Source: Tatumella terrea (GTDB taxonomy: Bacteria; Pseudomonadota; Gammaproteobacteria; Enterobacterales; Enterobacteriaceae). From it: a stretch of DNA of 64,000 nucleotides. Each line of letters begins with the position of its first letter. Position 1 is the first letter of the stretch. A program made the translations under genes and the position numbers. Location: contig NZ_BAAAFX010000014.1 in the NCBI RefSeq assembly GCF_039523755.1, positions 62,001-126,000 on the forward strand, written 5' to 3'. This document shows positions 26,730 through 35,352 of this stretch, piece after piece. The notes beneath the pieces were generated by a model that had not been told where the DNA came from, did not search any database, and worked only from the letters and a program-made list of their open reading frames with translations.

Positions 26730-28145
26730 TTACGCCTGTGCTTCGCGCTCTGCAATAAAGCCTAAGGCTTTATGAATACGGGCGATACTGCGTTGCTGGC
26801 CAATTGCCGCAACGGTCACATCCAGGCCCGGAGACTGCCCGGCACCGGTTACCGCGACACGTAATGGCATGCCCACTTTACCCATACCCACTTCCAGTTC
26901 ATCGGCCGTAGACTGAATTGCCTGATGAACATTCTCAGCCGTCCAGTCAGTGATCGCTGCCAGTTTCTCAGCCACACATTCTAATGGCTGACGCGCAACC
27001 GGACGCAGGTGCTTTTTCGCAGCATCTGCATCGAAGGCATCAAAGTCTTCATAGAAATAACGGCAGCTTTCCGCCATTTCTTTCAGTGTCTTGCAACGGT
27101 CGCCCAGGAGTTTAACCAGTGCAGGCAATTCCGGCCCGACAGCGGTATCGATGTTCTGCTGTTCAATATGCCATTGCAGCTGGGTTGCCACATATTCTGC
27201 CGGCAGCGTATTAATATAGTGGTGGTTCAGCCACAACAGCTTTTCAGTATTGAAAGCACTGGCAGATTTACTGACAGCATCCAGACGGAACAGCTCGGTC
27301 ATCTCAGCCACAGAGAAGATTTCCTGATCACCGTGCGCCCAGCCCATACGAACCAGATAGTTCAGTAACGCTTCCGGTAAAAAGCCATCATCTCGGTACT
27401 GCATCACACCCACGGCACCATGACGTTTGGACAGTTTTTTACCGTCATCTCCCAGAATCATAGAAACGTGTGCATACAGCGGCACCTGCGCACCGATCGC
27501 TTTCAGGATGTTGATCTGACGTGGGGTATTATTGATATGGTCTTCACCACGGATCACGTGGGTGATTTCCATATCCCAGTCATCGATCACCACACAGAAG
27601 TTATAGGTCGGTGAACCGTCGGTACGACGAATGATCAGATCATCCAGTTCCTGGTTACTGAATTCAATCGGACCACGGATCTGATCGTCAAAGATCACCG
27701 AACCTTCCTGCGGGTTACGGAAGCGAACCACACAAGGCTCATCATCACTGTGATGCTCATGGCTATCACGGCAACGTCCGTCATAACGAGGTTTTTCGCC
27801 ATTTTCCATCTGCGTTTCACGCAGTGTCTCCAGGCGTTCTTTAGAGCAGTAGCACTTATAGGCGGTTCCGGCCTCCAGCATCTCATCGATGACCTGGTTA
27901 TAGCGGTCAAAACGTTTCGTCTGGTAATAAGGACCTTCATCCCAGTCCAGGCTTAGCCAGTTCATACCATCCATAATGGCTTCGATGGCTTCCGGTGTGG
28001 AGCGTTCAAGATCGGTGTCTTCTATACGCAGAACGAACTCACCTTTATTGTGGCGGGCGTATAACCAGGAATAAAGAGCGGTGCGGGCTCCACCCACATG
28101 TAAGTAGCCGGTAGGACTTGGCGCAAAACGAGTCTTAATTTTCAT
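26730..28145 (-). CDS. gltX: Glutamyl-tRNA synthetase
   Basis: Charges tRNA-Glu with glutamate. It has 471 residues, as in E. coli. Class I signatures are PSPTGYLHVGGARTALYSW (HIGH-equivalent) near residue 10 and KLSKRHGAVGV (KMSKS-equivalent). Zinc-binding Cys residues appear around YKCYCSKERLE and later Cys/His positions. It is alone on the minus strand, divergent from the tRNA-Val/Lys cluster as in E. coli. Confidence 0.97.
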   Translation of the reverse strand: MKIKTRFAPSPTGYLHVGGARTALYSWLYARHNKGEFVLRIEDTDLERSTPEAIEAIMDGMNWLSLDWDEGPYYQTKRFDRYNQVIDEMLEAGTAYKCYCSKERLETLRETQMENGEKPRYDGRCRDSHEHHSDDEPCVVRFRNPQEGSVIFDDQIRGPIEFSNQELDDLIIRRTDGSPTYNFCVVIDDWDMEITHVIRGEDHINNTPRQINILKAIGAQVPLYAHVSMILGDDGKKLSKRHGAVGVMQYRDDGFLPEALLNYLVRMGWAHGDQEIFSVAEMTELFRLDAVSKSASAFNTEKLLWLNHHYINTLPAEYVATQLQWHIEQQNIDTAVGPELPALVKLLGDRCKTLKEMAESCRYFYEDFDAFDADAAKKHLRPVARQPLECVAEKLAAITDWTAENVHQAIQSTADELEVGMGKVGMPLRVAVTGAGQSPGLDVTVAAIGQQRSIARIHKALGFIAEREAQA

Positions 28146-28371
28146 TAAACATTGCCTTAGGACGCGGTTTTATCATCACTGACGACAAAAACCAGAAATA
28201 AATGCGGAATTCAGTGGATTCATTTTAACACCTGGCAGTGAATCCTCAATCATTGCTCGCCCTCTGAAACTGTTTAATCTGCGTTTTGCGATAAAAAAAA
28301 CACCGTTTTGTTTAAAACCCCCGCAGGGTGGCTATTTTTAAAACGAACGAACATTTTATTCAGAAAAAGCG

Positions 28372-28399
28372 TTGACTCATATTCAACTATCCCTATAAT
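28372..28399 (+). promoter_or_regulatory. Promoter of the tRNA-Val/Lys cluster
   Basis: TTGACT (28372-28377) and a perfect TATAAT (28394-28399) with 16-bp spacing, followed by GCGACTCC, a typical stringent discriminator. The first mature tRNA starts 18 bp after the -10. Confidence 0.88.
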
Positions 28400-28416
28400 G
28401 CGACTCCACACAGCGG

Positions 28417-28492
28417 GGGTGATTAGCTCAGTTGGTAGAGCACCTCCCTTACAAGGAGGGGGTCGGCGGTTCGAACCCGTCATCACCCACCA
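28417..28492 (+). tRNA. tRNA-Val (anticodon TAC), copy 1
   Basis: A 76-nt gene from GGGTGATTAGCTCAG to an encoded ACCA end. The anticodon loop CCCTTACAAGG gives TAC. It matches E. coli valU/X/Y. It is first in a four-tRNA operon. Confidence 0.97.
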
Positions 28493-28538
28493 CTACTCAG
28501 GTAGGTAACCCGCTGGAACAGGTAAATAATTTGAATTT

Positions 28539-28614
28539 GGGTGATTAGCTCAGTTGGTAGAGCACCTCCCTTACAAGGAGGGGGTCGGCGGTTCGAACCC
28601 GTCATCACCCACCA
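28539..28614 (+). tRNA. tRNA-Val (anticodon TAC), copy 2
   Basis: Identical in all 76 positions to copy 1; a 46-bp spacer precedes it. CCA is encoded. Confidence 0.97.
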
Positions 28615-28648
28615 AATTCAAGATAAAGAAAACCCTGTAAATTATTTC

Positions 28649-28724
28649 GGGTGATTAGCTCAGTTGGTAGAGCACCTCCCTTACAAGGAGGGGGTCGGCG
28701 GTTCGAACCCGTCATCACCCACCA
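28649..28724 (+). tRNA. tRNA-Val (anticodon TAC), copy 3
   Basis: Identical to copies 1 and 2, after a 34-bp spacer. Only 3 bp separate it from tRNA-Lys. Confidence 0.97.
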
Positions 28725-28727
28725 AAC

Positions 28728-28803
28728 GGGTCGTTAGCTCAGTTGGTAGAGCAGTTGACTTTTAATCAATTGGTCGCAGGTTCGAATCCTGCACGACCCA
28801 CCA
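28728..28803 (+). tRNA. tRNA-Lys (anticodon TTT)
   Basis: A 76-nt gene starting GGGTCGTTAGCTCAG. The anticodon loop GACTTTTAATC gives TTT, and the CCA end is encoded. It corresponds to lysV and is the last gene of the cluster, followed by a terminator. Confidence 0.97.
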
Positions 28804-28809
28804 ATTCAG

Positions 28810-28836
28810 AAAAAAGCTCCCTCAGGGAGCTTTTTT
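28810..28836 (+). terminator. Terminator of the tRNA-Val/Lys operon
   Basis: AAAAAAGCTCCC-tca-GGGAGCTTTTTT: a 6-bp GC-rich stem extended by A-T pairs with a T6 run, starting 7 bp after tRNA-Lys. Confidence 0.93.
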
Positions 28837-29201
28837 CGTTTCTGCGCTCTGATAAGCCCGCTCACCGTCTGCGCAGTGTCAGCCAGCTTCCAAACGTATT
28901 TCCTGCCCGTATCAGCATCAGCATCAGCATCAGCATCAGCATCAGCATCAGCATCAGCATCAGCAGTAAAAATTATACGGCCCTGCTGACTCACTAAAAT
29001 CACTCACTGTGCGCATTTTTTATCTGCCCCCTGCTCTCTGAGAACCGGATGATGGGATGAAGCTCTGCGCAGTGTCCGCCCGGTTTCGGAAAGTTTTCAT
29101 CGCCGCCCGCCAGTGGGCCGGGCATTCTCTTTTCTGCCGGCATTAACGTGACACGTAAAGCACCGCTTCTGACGGGTTACCTGCCACTTTCCCCGTCATT
29201 T
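28837..29201. other. Spacer with a hexanucleotide array
   Basis: The region between the tRNA operon terminator and the convergent antitoxin gene has no gene. It holds the (ATCAGC)9 array. Frames 28743-28997 (plus) and 28806-29003 (minus) run through tRNA-Lys or the repeat and are not credible. Confidence 0.7.
28911..28964. repeat. Perfect hexanucleotide array (ATCAGC)9
   Basis: Nine uninterrupted ATCAGC units (54 bp), about 75 bp past the tRNA operon terminator. It would read as Ser-Ile or Asp-Ala repeats, but no gene covers it. Confidence 0.96.
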
Positions 29202-29486
29202 TTAGTGGGCTGCCAGCACCTTAAAGTACTGCGGGTCGTCCTGAAGGGTCGCCAGAACCTTTGCGGCCAGCCCGGTCGGGTTACGCCGCTTCTGCTCCCA
29301 GCTTTTCACCGTATCAAGACTGGTACCCAGCGCTGCCGCCAACTCGGCCTGCGAAACGTTCAGTTTCGCCCGGATAGCTTTAACATCCGCTACGTTATAA
29401 CGGGTTACCCGTGCCGGTAACGCGTCACCCTTTTTGATGGCGACGGCTTCTTCGAGAGAGGTTTTCAGTTCGTTAAAAATGCTCAT
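29202..29486 (-). CDS. HigA-like antitoxin with HTH domain
   Basis: A 94-residue protein beginning MSIFNELKTSLEEAV. The second half is an HTH_3 (Xre) domain: ADVKAIRAKLNVSQAELAAALGTSLDTVKSWEQKRRNPTG. This is the layout of HigA2/NadS-type antitoxins, which neutralise the partner toxin and repress the operon. I prefer the ATG at 29486, preceded by GAGGTA that overlaps the toxin stop, over the ATG at 29498. It follows the toxin gene directly, the usual HigBA order. Confidence 0.86.
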   Translation of the reverse strand: MSIFNELKTSLEEAVAIKKGDALPARVTRYNVADVKAIRAKLNVSQAELAAALGTSLDTVKSWEQKRRNPTGLAAKVLATLQDDPQYFKVLAAH

Positions 29487-29487
29487 G

Positions 29488-29820
29488 CTATACCTCATCT
29501 TTAAGTTGTCGGGTCAGTTTTTTCAGCGCCGCTTTTTCTGCCGCGCTCAGACTGTCCTTAGTATTTTTCGGATAGGCCATCACCAGCCAGATAACCTCAC
29601 AGGTCGCCAGAAAGTAAATGACTCTGGCACTGCCGCTTTTCCCCTGATGGCCGGTCGCCATTCTGACTTTTCTCAGTCCGCCGGTTCCCTGAATTAAATC
29701 CCCCTTTTCCGGGGATTCAATCAGTTCACACTGCAATGCTTTCAGCTCATCGTCCGTGGCAATCATTCGGATTTGCCGGGTAAAAAGCGACGTCTCAATA
29801 AATTCAATTGAATGATCCAT
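29488..29820 (-). CDS. HigB/RelE-family toxin
   Basis: A 110-residue protein of the RelE/ParE superfamily, close in style to HigB2: an N-terminal FIETSLFTRQI, the core GDLIQGTGGLRKVRMATGHQGKSGSARVIYF and a C-terminal LVMAYPKNTKDSLSAAEKAALKKL. HigB toxins cut mRNA on the ribosome. The basic residues (Arg and Lys) in the core agree with an active toxin. It is translationally coupled to the antitoxin gene. Activity here is inferred. Confidence 0.86.
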   Translation of the reverse strand: MDHSIEFIETSLFTRQIRMIATDDELKALQCELIESPEKGDLIQGTGGLRKVRMATGHQGKSGSARVIYFLATCEVIWLVMAYPKNTKDSLSAAEKAALKKLTRQLKDEV

Positions 29821-30363
29821 AAAGGACTCCCTTCCAGGGTGACATTGTACTCCGTTATCTGTACTTTACCAGCCCGTTGTTAATACTCATCCCCGGGCAC
29901 CGGCACGTCCGGTGACGTAGCATCTTTCGGCCAGAGTCCTGTCCTCCGGCTTAATATGCCAAGCGACCGGCCAGCCCGTTCAGGTAAATGACCGGTTCTG
30001 TTCAGCGGAGCACTCTCAGCGGCTGAGGTCTGATTCGCCCGCCGTGTCATTTTTTGCCAGGTCTGCACTCTACTAACACTACCTGATAAAGTTTACTGCG
30101 GTGTCTCTGAGTCACGCGGTAAGATCTGTGAGACGCTGAGTCAGCGATTTTCAGTCCCCGTATGGCATTACACCGATCCTGTGTAATGCCACGGAATTAA
30201 CGACAGGTATCGGTGGCGGGTAATAACCCCTCAGATAGAGGGCACTAAGACCCCGGATGACAAAGCTTTCCTTTATTACTGCGACGACAGGTATCACCGG
30301 GAGCACAGATCCCCTGCCTGCTTTTATTCACGGGTTGTCGTCCCGCCCCCGGCACACATTCCC
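29821..30363. other. Spacer upstream of the toxin-antitoxin pair
   Basis: The 543-bp region should hold the higBA promoter near 29821-29880. No other feature is clear. The frame 29880-30068 (minus) lacks a ribosome site and family resemblance. The other end lies beyond the stop of the LysR gene. Confidence 0.55.
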
Positions 30364-31284
30364 TTAGCTTTCAGGAATAAAATCCCGGTGGCTGCTCAGA
30401 TAATCCGCCTGTTCACAGACCAGTTGCCAGATAGCTTCTGCCGCCGGACTCAGTGAACGGTTTTTTCGCCGGATAAGCATCAGTGTCCGGTGATACTCAG
30501 GGTAGATCCGCCTGACGGCCAGCTGGCTGCCGGAGGGCAGTGGTAATGCCAGCGCCGGCAGAATACTAATGCCGATCCCGGCTTCTGCCATCGGATAGAG
30601 TGTTACCGGATGCCCGACCTGTTGGATCACGCGGGGTGTTATGTTTTGTTCGCGGAAAATGTTATCAATCAGCGCCCGGCTACCGGAAGCATAATCCTGC
30701 AGCACCAGATCGCGATCACGGAGATCCCCCCAGCTGACCGCGGGAGCTGTACTCAATGGATCGTCTGTCCGGTATAGCAACAAAAAAGGATCATTCAAAA
30801 TGGGCTGAATCTCGAATTCATCACTATTTAAGGGATCGATAACGATACCAAAGTCGACCGTGGCGTTCAGTACACTCTGCAGTACCGACTGCTGAACACT
30901 GTCCTGCAGCAACAGCCGTATCTCCGGATAGCACTGCCTTGCCTGTGCCAGGCAGGCGGGCATTAAACGCGCGGAAATCGTCTGACTGGCAGCCAGCCTG
31001 ACCGTGCCGCTGCGCTGCCCCCCATAACGCCGTAGCTCCAGTAACGTCGTGTTCAGCTCCTCCAGTTGCACACCCAGCTTCGAGGCCAGTTGCTGACCGG
31101 CATGGGTCAGCCGGACTTCCCGGGTTGTCCGGTCCAGTAATTTGACACCAATCTCGGCCTCCAGCGCTTTGATACTATGGCTGACCGCAGACTGGCTCAG
31201 GCCTACTCCCTGCCCTGCCAGACTGAAACTGCCTTCGGTGGCGACAGCCACAAATACTTTCAACTGCCTGAGGGTATAATTCAT
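30364..31284 (-). CDS. yfeR: YfeR-like LysR-type regulator
   Basis: A 306-residue LysR-family regulator. The N-terminal winged HTH is RQLKVFVAVATEGSFSLAGQGVGLSQSAVSHSIKALEAEIGVKLLDRTTREVRLT, followed by a linker helix and a periplasmic-binding-like effector domain from about residue 95. It is divergent from the YfeH-type transporter with an 85-bp shared promoter region, the same arrangement as yfeR/yfeH in E. coli. In Salmonella YfeR is linked to osmolarity-dependent control of yfeH. Orthology is supported by context and sequence. Confidence 0.83.
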   Translation of the reverse strand: MNYTLRQLKVFVAVATEGSFSLAGQGVGLSQSAVSHSIKALEAEIGVKLLDRTTREVRLTHAGQQLASKLGVQLEELNTTLLELRRYGGQRSGTVRLAASQTISARLMPACLAQARQCYPEIRLLLQDSVQQSVLQSVLNATVDFGIVIDPLNSDEFEIQPILNDPFLLLYRTDDPLSTAPAVSWGDLRDRDLVLQDYASGSRALIDNIFREQNITPRVIQQVGHPVTLYPMAEAGIGISILPALALPLPSGSQLAVRRIYPEYHRTLMLIRRKNRSLSPAAEAIWQLVCEQADYLSSHRDFIPES

Positions 31285-31369
31285 GCATTACATTCATATA
31301 TAGGTTCGATAAATTAATTTTATTTCTAAGCTGCATTACCGCACAATATTTTTTATTTCAGATCGGAAA

Positions 31370-32383
31370 ATGACGATGGGATTTCTGCGCCTTGACCCGA
31401 TGATGATAAAACTCATCATTACCGTATTACTTGCCACCTTTCTGCCAGCGAAAGGCGGTTTCGTGCCGTTTTTTGAATGGCTGACCACTGCCGCTATCGC
31501 TCTGCTGTTTTTTATGCACGGCGCCAAATTATCCCGGGAAAAAATCGTGGCCGGCAGCAGCCACTGGCGGCTCCATCTGTGGATCATGTTCAGTACCTTT
31601 ATTATGTTCCCGATCCTTGGGTTGCTTTTTGCGTGGTGGCATCCGCTGCACATCTCTGATGATCTCTATAACGGATTCCTCTACCTCTGCATCCTGCCGG
31701 CGACCGTTCAGTCTTCCATCGCATTTACTTCGCTTGCCGGGGGCAATGTTGCGGCGGCGGTGTGCAGTGCCTCTGCCTCCAGTTTACTGGGGATTTTTGT
31801 TTCTCCGCTGCTGGTCGGGCTGGTCATGCATGTTCACAGTAATGTGCCGGGTAACGGGATGGAACAGATCGGAAAAATCATGCTGCAGTTGCTGGTGCCA
31901 TTCCTGCTGGGACATTTTTCCCGTCGCTGGATTGGCAGCTGGGTAGAAAAACACCGTTCGCTGATTGGTAAAACGGATCAGACCTCGATTTTGCTGGTGG
32001 TCTACTCCGCGTTCAGTGAGGCCGTGGTCAACGGGATCTGGCACCAGGTGAGCCTCGCGACCATGTTATGGATCATCGTGGGCTGTCTGGGGCTGTTATC
32101 CGTCGTGCTGCTGATCAACGTGATTGCGGCCCGCGCGTTCGGATTTAATCGTCAGGACGAAATCACCATCCTGTTTTGTGGTTCAAAGAAAAGTCTGGCC
32201 AATGGCGTACCGATGGCAAACATCCTGTTTCCTGCCAGTACTATCGGTATCATTGTGTTACCGCTGATGATTTTCCATCAGGTTCAGCTGATGGCCTGTT
32301 CATTTATTGCCCGTCACTACCGAAAACTGGATGATAACGCCGCTCTGCAGGAGCAAATAACCGCCTCTTCATCCGGACAGTGA
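31370..32383 (+). CDS. yfeH: YfeH-like bile acid:sodium symporter family protein
   Basis: A 337-residue inner-membrane protein with about nine or ten hydrophobic segments. It has the SBF/BASS family features: FLRLDPMMIKLIITVLLATFLPAKG at the start, PATVQSSIAFTSLAGGNVAAA in the middle (crossover motif) and FCGSKKSLANGVPMANILFP later. The substrate is unknown. It is divergent from yfeR. A second in-frame ATG (31376) is possible but changes only two residues. Confidence 0.87.
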   Translation: MTMGFLRLDPMMIKLIITVLLATFLPAKGGFVPFFEWLTTAAIALLFFMHGAKLSREKIVAGSSHWRLHLWIMFSTFIMFPILGLLFAWWHPLHISDDLYNGFLYLCILPATVQSSIAFTSLAGGNVAAAVCSASASSLLGIFVSPLLVGLVMHVHSNVPGNGMEQIGKIMLQLLVPFLLGHFSRRWIGSWVEKHRSLIGKTDQTSILLVVYSAFSEAVVNGIWHQVSLATMLWIIVGCLGLLSVVLLINVIAARAFGFNRQDEITILFCGSKKSLANGVPMANILFPASTIGIIVLPLMIFHQVQLMACSFIARHYRKLDDNAALQEQITASSSGQ

Positions 32384-32625
32384 TCCCTCCGCAGCGCAGC
32401 TACCATCAGGTTCTGCGCTGTATTACCCCCGTTCCCCCGCCTCCGGTACAGATATTTTCGGGTTTTCCCGCTATTGATTTTTCTGCCGACTCTGTCAATG
32501 ATTAGTGCTGTGCTATTAAGACAAATCAGTCCGTTGAGTCAGTCCCACCACCTCAGTGATGATAATAAACTGAATTAAAAGCGTTTCAGGGCTTCACTTT
32601 TCACTTTTTAAAGGCAAAGGCAGAT

Positions 32626-33768
32626 ATGAACGAACAAACGCATGATGACAGCGCGGAAAAGAGCGCGGCCGCCTCTTCATCTCAGGATGATCAGCAAAAG
32701 AAAGAGAACTCACCGACTGATGACGAGCGCAAACGCCCCGGTAAAAAACCCCTGATCATCCTGGCGATTGTCGTGGTGGTCGTCATCATCGCAGCCGTTA
32801 TCTACTGGCTGATGAACCGCGGCATCGAAACGACAGATGATGCATTTACCGACGGGAATGCGGTGACCATTTCTCCCCGGGTCTCCGGCTATGTGACACA
32901 GTTACTGGTGAAAGATAACCAGAAGGTTAATAAAGGGGATCTGCTGGCCGTTATTGATCCGCGGGATGCTATCGCTCAGCGTGATCAGGCTCAGGCACAA
33001 CTGGCACTGGCCAATGCGCAGCTCCAACAGTCCGAAGCTCAGTTAGCCCTGGCTAAAGTTCAGTATCCGGCGCAGAAAGAACAGGCACTGGCAAGCCAGG
33101 CCAGAGCCAGAGCAGAACTGAACAATGCTACCGCTGCCTATCGCCGCCAGCACGGGGTTGATCCGAAAGCGACCTCGCAGACCAATATAGACAGTGCCAC
33201 GGCCCAATGGCGCTCTGCCCAGGCAGAATATCAGAACGCCACAGCACAGGTTGATGTCGCCTCACAGGTCGCACTGCAGATCCGTCAGCAGGAAACCAAT
33301 GTTGAAGCGCGCAGACAACAGGTGACACAGGCGCAAGCACAGCTGGAAACGGCCGAACTCAACCTCTCATATACCCGCGTGACCGCCCCCTATACCGGTT
33401 TTGTGACCAAACGTAATGTCGATCAGGGGAGCCTGGTCCAGGCAGGCAGCAGTATGTTTGCGCTGGTTTCGCCGGATATCTGGATCACCGCGAACTTTAA
33501 GGAATCCCAGCTGGAATCGATGAAACCTGGCGATCACGTCGATATCAGTGTCGATGCCTGGCCCGATTTGAAACTGCAGGGCCATGTCGACAGTATCCAG
33601 ATGGGTTCCGGTTCACATTTCTCTGCATTCCCGGCGGAAAATGCCACGGGTAACTTCGTAAAAATCGTACAGCGAGTGCCGGTTAAGATAGTTATCGATA
33701 AAGGACTGGACCCGAACCATCCGCTACCCCTGGGCTTATCTGTCGAACCTGAGGTAACCATAAAATGA
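32626..33768 (+). CDS. EmrA-type membrane fusion protein of an efflux pump
   Basis: A 380-residue periplasmic adaptor. A polar N-terminal tail (1-42) precedes one membrane helix (LIILAIVVVVVIIAAVIYWLM). This is followed by the HlyD/biotinyl-lipoyl core (ETTDDAFTDGNAVTISPRVSGYV), a long Gln/Ala-rich coiled coil (about 115-240) and the barrel domain. It joins the EmrB-like pump to the outer-membrane factor. Its stop overlaps the next gene by 4 bp (ATGA). It is a paralogue of EmrA/VceA; substrates are probably hydrophobic drugs or acids, but this is inferred. Confidence 0.88.
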   Translation: MNEQTHDDSAEKSAAASSSQDDQQKKENSPTDDERKRPGKKPLIILAIVVVVVIIAAVIYWLMNRGIETTDDAFTDGNAVTISPRVSGYVTQLLVKDNQKVNKGDLLAVIDPRDAIAQRDQAQAQLALANAQLQQSEAQLALAKVQYPAQKEQALASQARARAELNNATAAYRRQHGVDPKATSQTNIDSATAQWRSAQAEYQNATAQVDVASQVALQIRQQETNVEARRQQVTQAQAQLETAELNLSYTRVTAPYTGFVTKRNVDQGSLVQAGSSMFALVSPDIWITANFKESQLESMKPGDHVDISVDAWPDLKLQGHVDSIQMGSGSHFSAFPAENATGNFVKIVQRVPVKIVIDKGLDPNHPLPLGLSVEPEVTIK

Positions 33769-35336
33769 GTGGCGCCACAGAGTGGCGTCCGGCAGCTAAC
33801 CCCTGGCTGGTCGCCTTAACGGTAACGCTGGCGGTGTTTATGGAGGTACTGGATACCACCATCGTCAATGTCGCCCTGCCCCATGTGGCGGGGTCGCTCT
33901 CATCCAGTTACGATGAATCCACCTGGGTACTGACGTCCTATTTAGTGGCTAACGGCATTGTCCTGCCTATTTCTGCCTTCCTTAGCCGGTATTTTGGCAG
34001 GAAACATTACTTTCTGCTGTGTATTGTGATGTTCACACTGTGTTCATTCCTGTGCGGAATGGCCACCGAGCTCTGGCAGCTGATTTTATTCCGTATCCTG
34101 CAGGGATTCTTCGGTGGTGGCTTACAGCCGGTTCAGCAGTCAGTCCTGCTGGACTACTTCAGTAAAAAAGACCGGGGTAAGGCCTTCGGTTTATCGTCGA
34201 TAGCGATCATCGTCGCACCGGTCATCGGACCGACGCTCGGCGGATGGATCACCGATAACTTTAGCTGGCGCTGGATTTTCTTTATCAATATCCCGGTAGG
34301 GATTATGACCGCACTGGCCATTTACCAGTTGCTGGAAGATCCCCCGTGGGAGAAAAAAGCGGCAAAAGGCAGTCTCAGTATCGACTATATCGGTATCGGG
34401 CTCATCACTCTGGGACTGGGTTGCTTACAGGTTTTTCTCGATCGCGGAGAGGATGAAGACTGGTTTGCATCGCACTTTATTGTGCTGTTTGCCACGCTTG
34501 CGGTTATCGGGATCACCGGTGCCATTTACTGGCTGATGTATACCCGTAAGCCGGTGGTCGATATTCTGGTGATGAAGGATCGCAATTTCTGGGTCTCAGG
34601 TTTACTGATGGCGGGCATGGCTTTTATCCTTTATGGCAGTTCGGTGGTTATTCCGCAACTGGCACAGCAGGAGCTGGGTTACACCGCAACCCTGGCGGGC
34701 CTGGTACTAACGCCCGGGGCAATTTGTGTGATTCTGGCCATACCCGTGGTGCTGAAACTGATGCCCGTCGTGCAGACCCGCTACATTATTATGTTCGGTT
34801 TTGCTTCACTGGCACTTTCGTTCCTCTACTCAGCGATGCACCTGACGCCGGACCTCGATTTCACCTCCATGGTAATTATGCGTAGCCTGCAATCCATCGG
34901 TCTGGGATTCCTGTTTGTACCGTTAACTACCGTGGCGTTTATCTCGATTCCGCAAAAACTCAACGGGGACGCTTCGGCGCTGTTTACTATGTTCCGTAAC
35001 GTGGCAGGCTCCATCGGGATTTCATTATCCACCGCAGCCATTACCGAGCGGGCACAAACCCGTTCCGCCTACCTCTCGTCCAATATGACGTCCCTGAACC
35101 AGCAATTTGATCAGGCGGTGTCGAAAATGACGCAGGCGATACAGAACTTTTCGAGCGCCGCCGGAGATGCAACCTCTCTGGCCACAGGGCAACTGTATAA
35201 ACAGATGATCAGCCAGGCCCGTTTTCTTGCCTATGTGGATGTCTTTTCAGGCCTCTGTATTATCGGCCTGATCCTGTTACCGTTTTGTTTATTGCTGGCT
35301 CCGGTTAAAAGCGAAGGCAGTGCCGGAGGCCATTAA
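33765..35336 (+). CDS. EmrB-type DHA2 major facilitator efflux transporter
   Basis: A 523-residue drug:H+ antiporter with 14 predicted helices. DHA2 motifs are visible: LDTTIVNVALPHVAGSL in helix 1, the loop 2-3 motif around LSRYFGRKHYF, RILQGFFGGGLQP and motif C-like GPTLGGWI. Together with the upstream adaptor and downstream outer-membrane protein it should form a tripartite pump. Translation is coupled to the adaptor gene. Confidence 0.9.
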   Translation: MSGATEWRPAANPWLVALTVTLAVFMEVLDTTIVNVALPHVAGSLSSSYDESTWVLTSYLVANGIVLPISAFLSRYFGRKHYFLLCIVMFTLCSFLCGMATELWQLILFRILQGFFGGGLQPVQQSVLLDYFSKKDRGKAFGLSSIAIIVAPVIGPTLGGWITDNFSWRWIFFINIPVGIMTALAIYQLLEDPPWEKKAAKGSLSIDYIGIGLITLGLGCLQVFLDRGEDEDWFASHFIVLFATLAVIGITGAIYWLMYTRKPVVDILVMKDRNFWVSGLLMAGMAFILYGSSVVIPQLAQQELGYTATLAGLVLTPGAICVILAIPVVLKLMPVVQTRYIIMFGFASLALSFLYSAMHLTPDLDFTSMVIMRSLQSIGLGFLFVPLTTVAFISIPQKLNGDASALFTMFRNVAGSIGISLSTAAITERAQTRSAYLSSNMTSLNQQFDQAVSKMTQAIQNFSSAAGDATSLATGQLYKQMISQARFLAYVDVFSGLCIIGLILLPFCLLLAPVKSEGSAGGH

Positions 35337-35352
35337 AATGAAGGAAATTACT

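Noticed and set aside
29880..30068. 62-codon minus-strand frame upstream of higB
   Set aside because: No ribosome site or family; it lies in likely promoter or spacer DNA.
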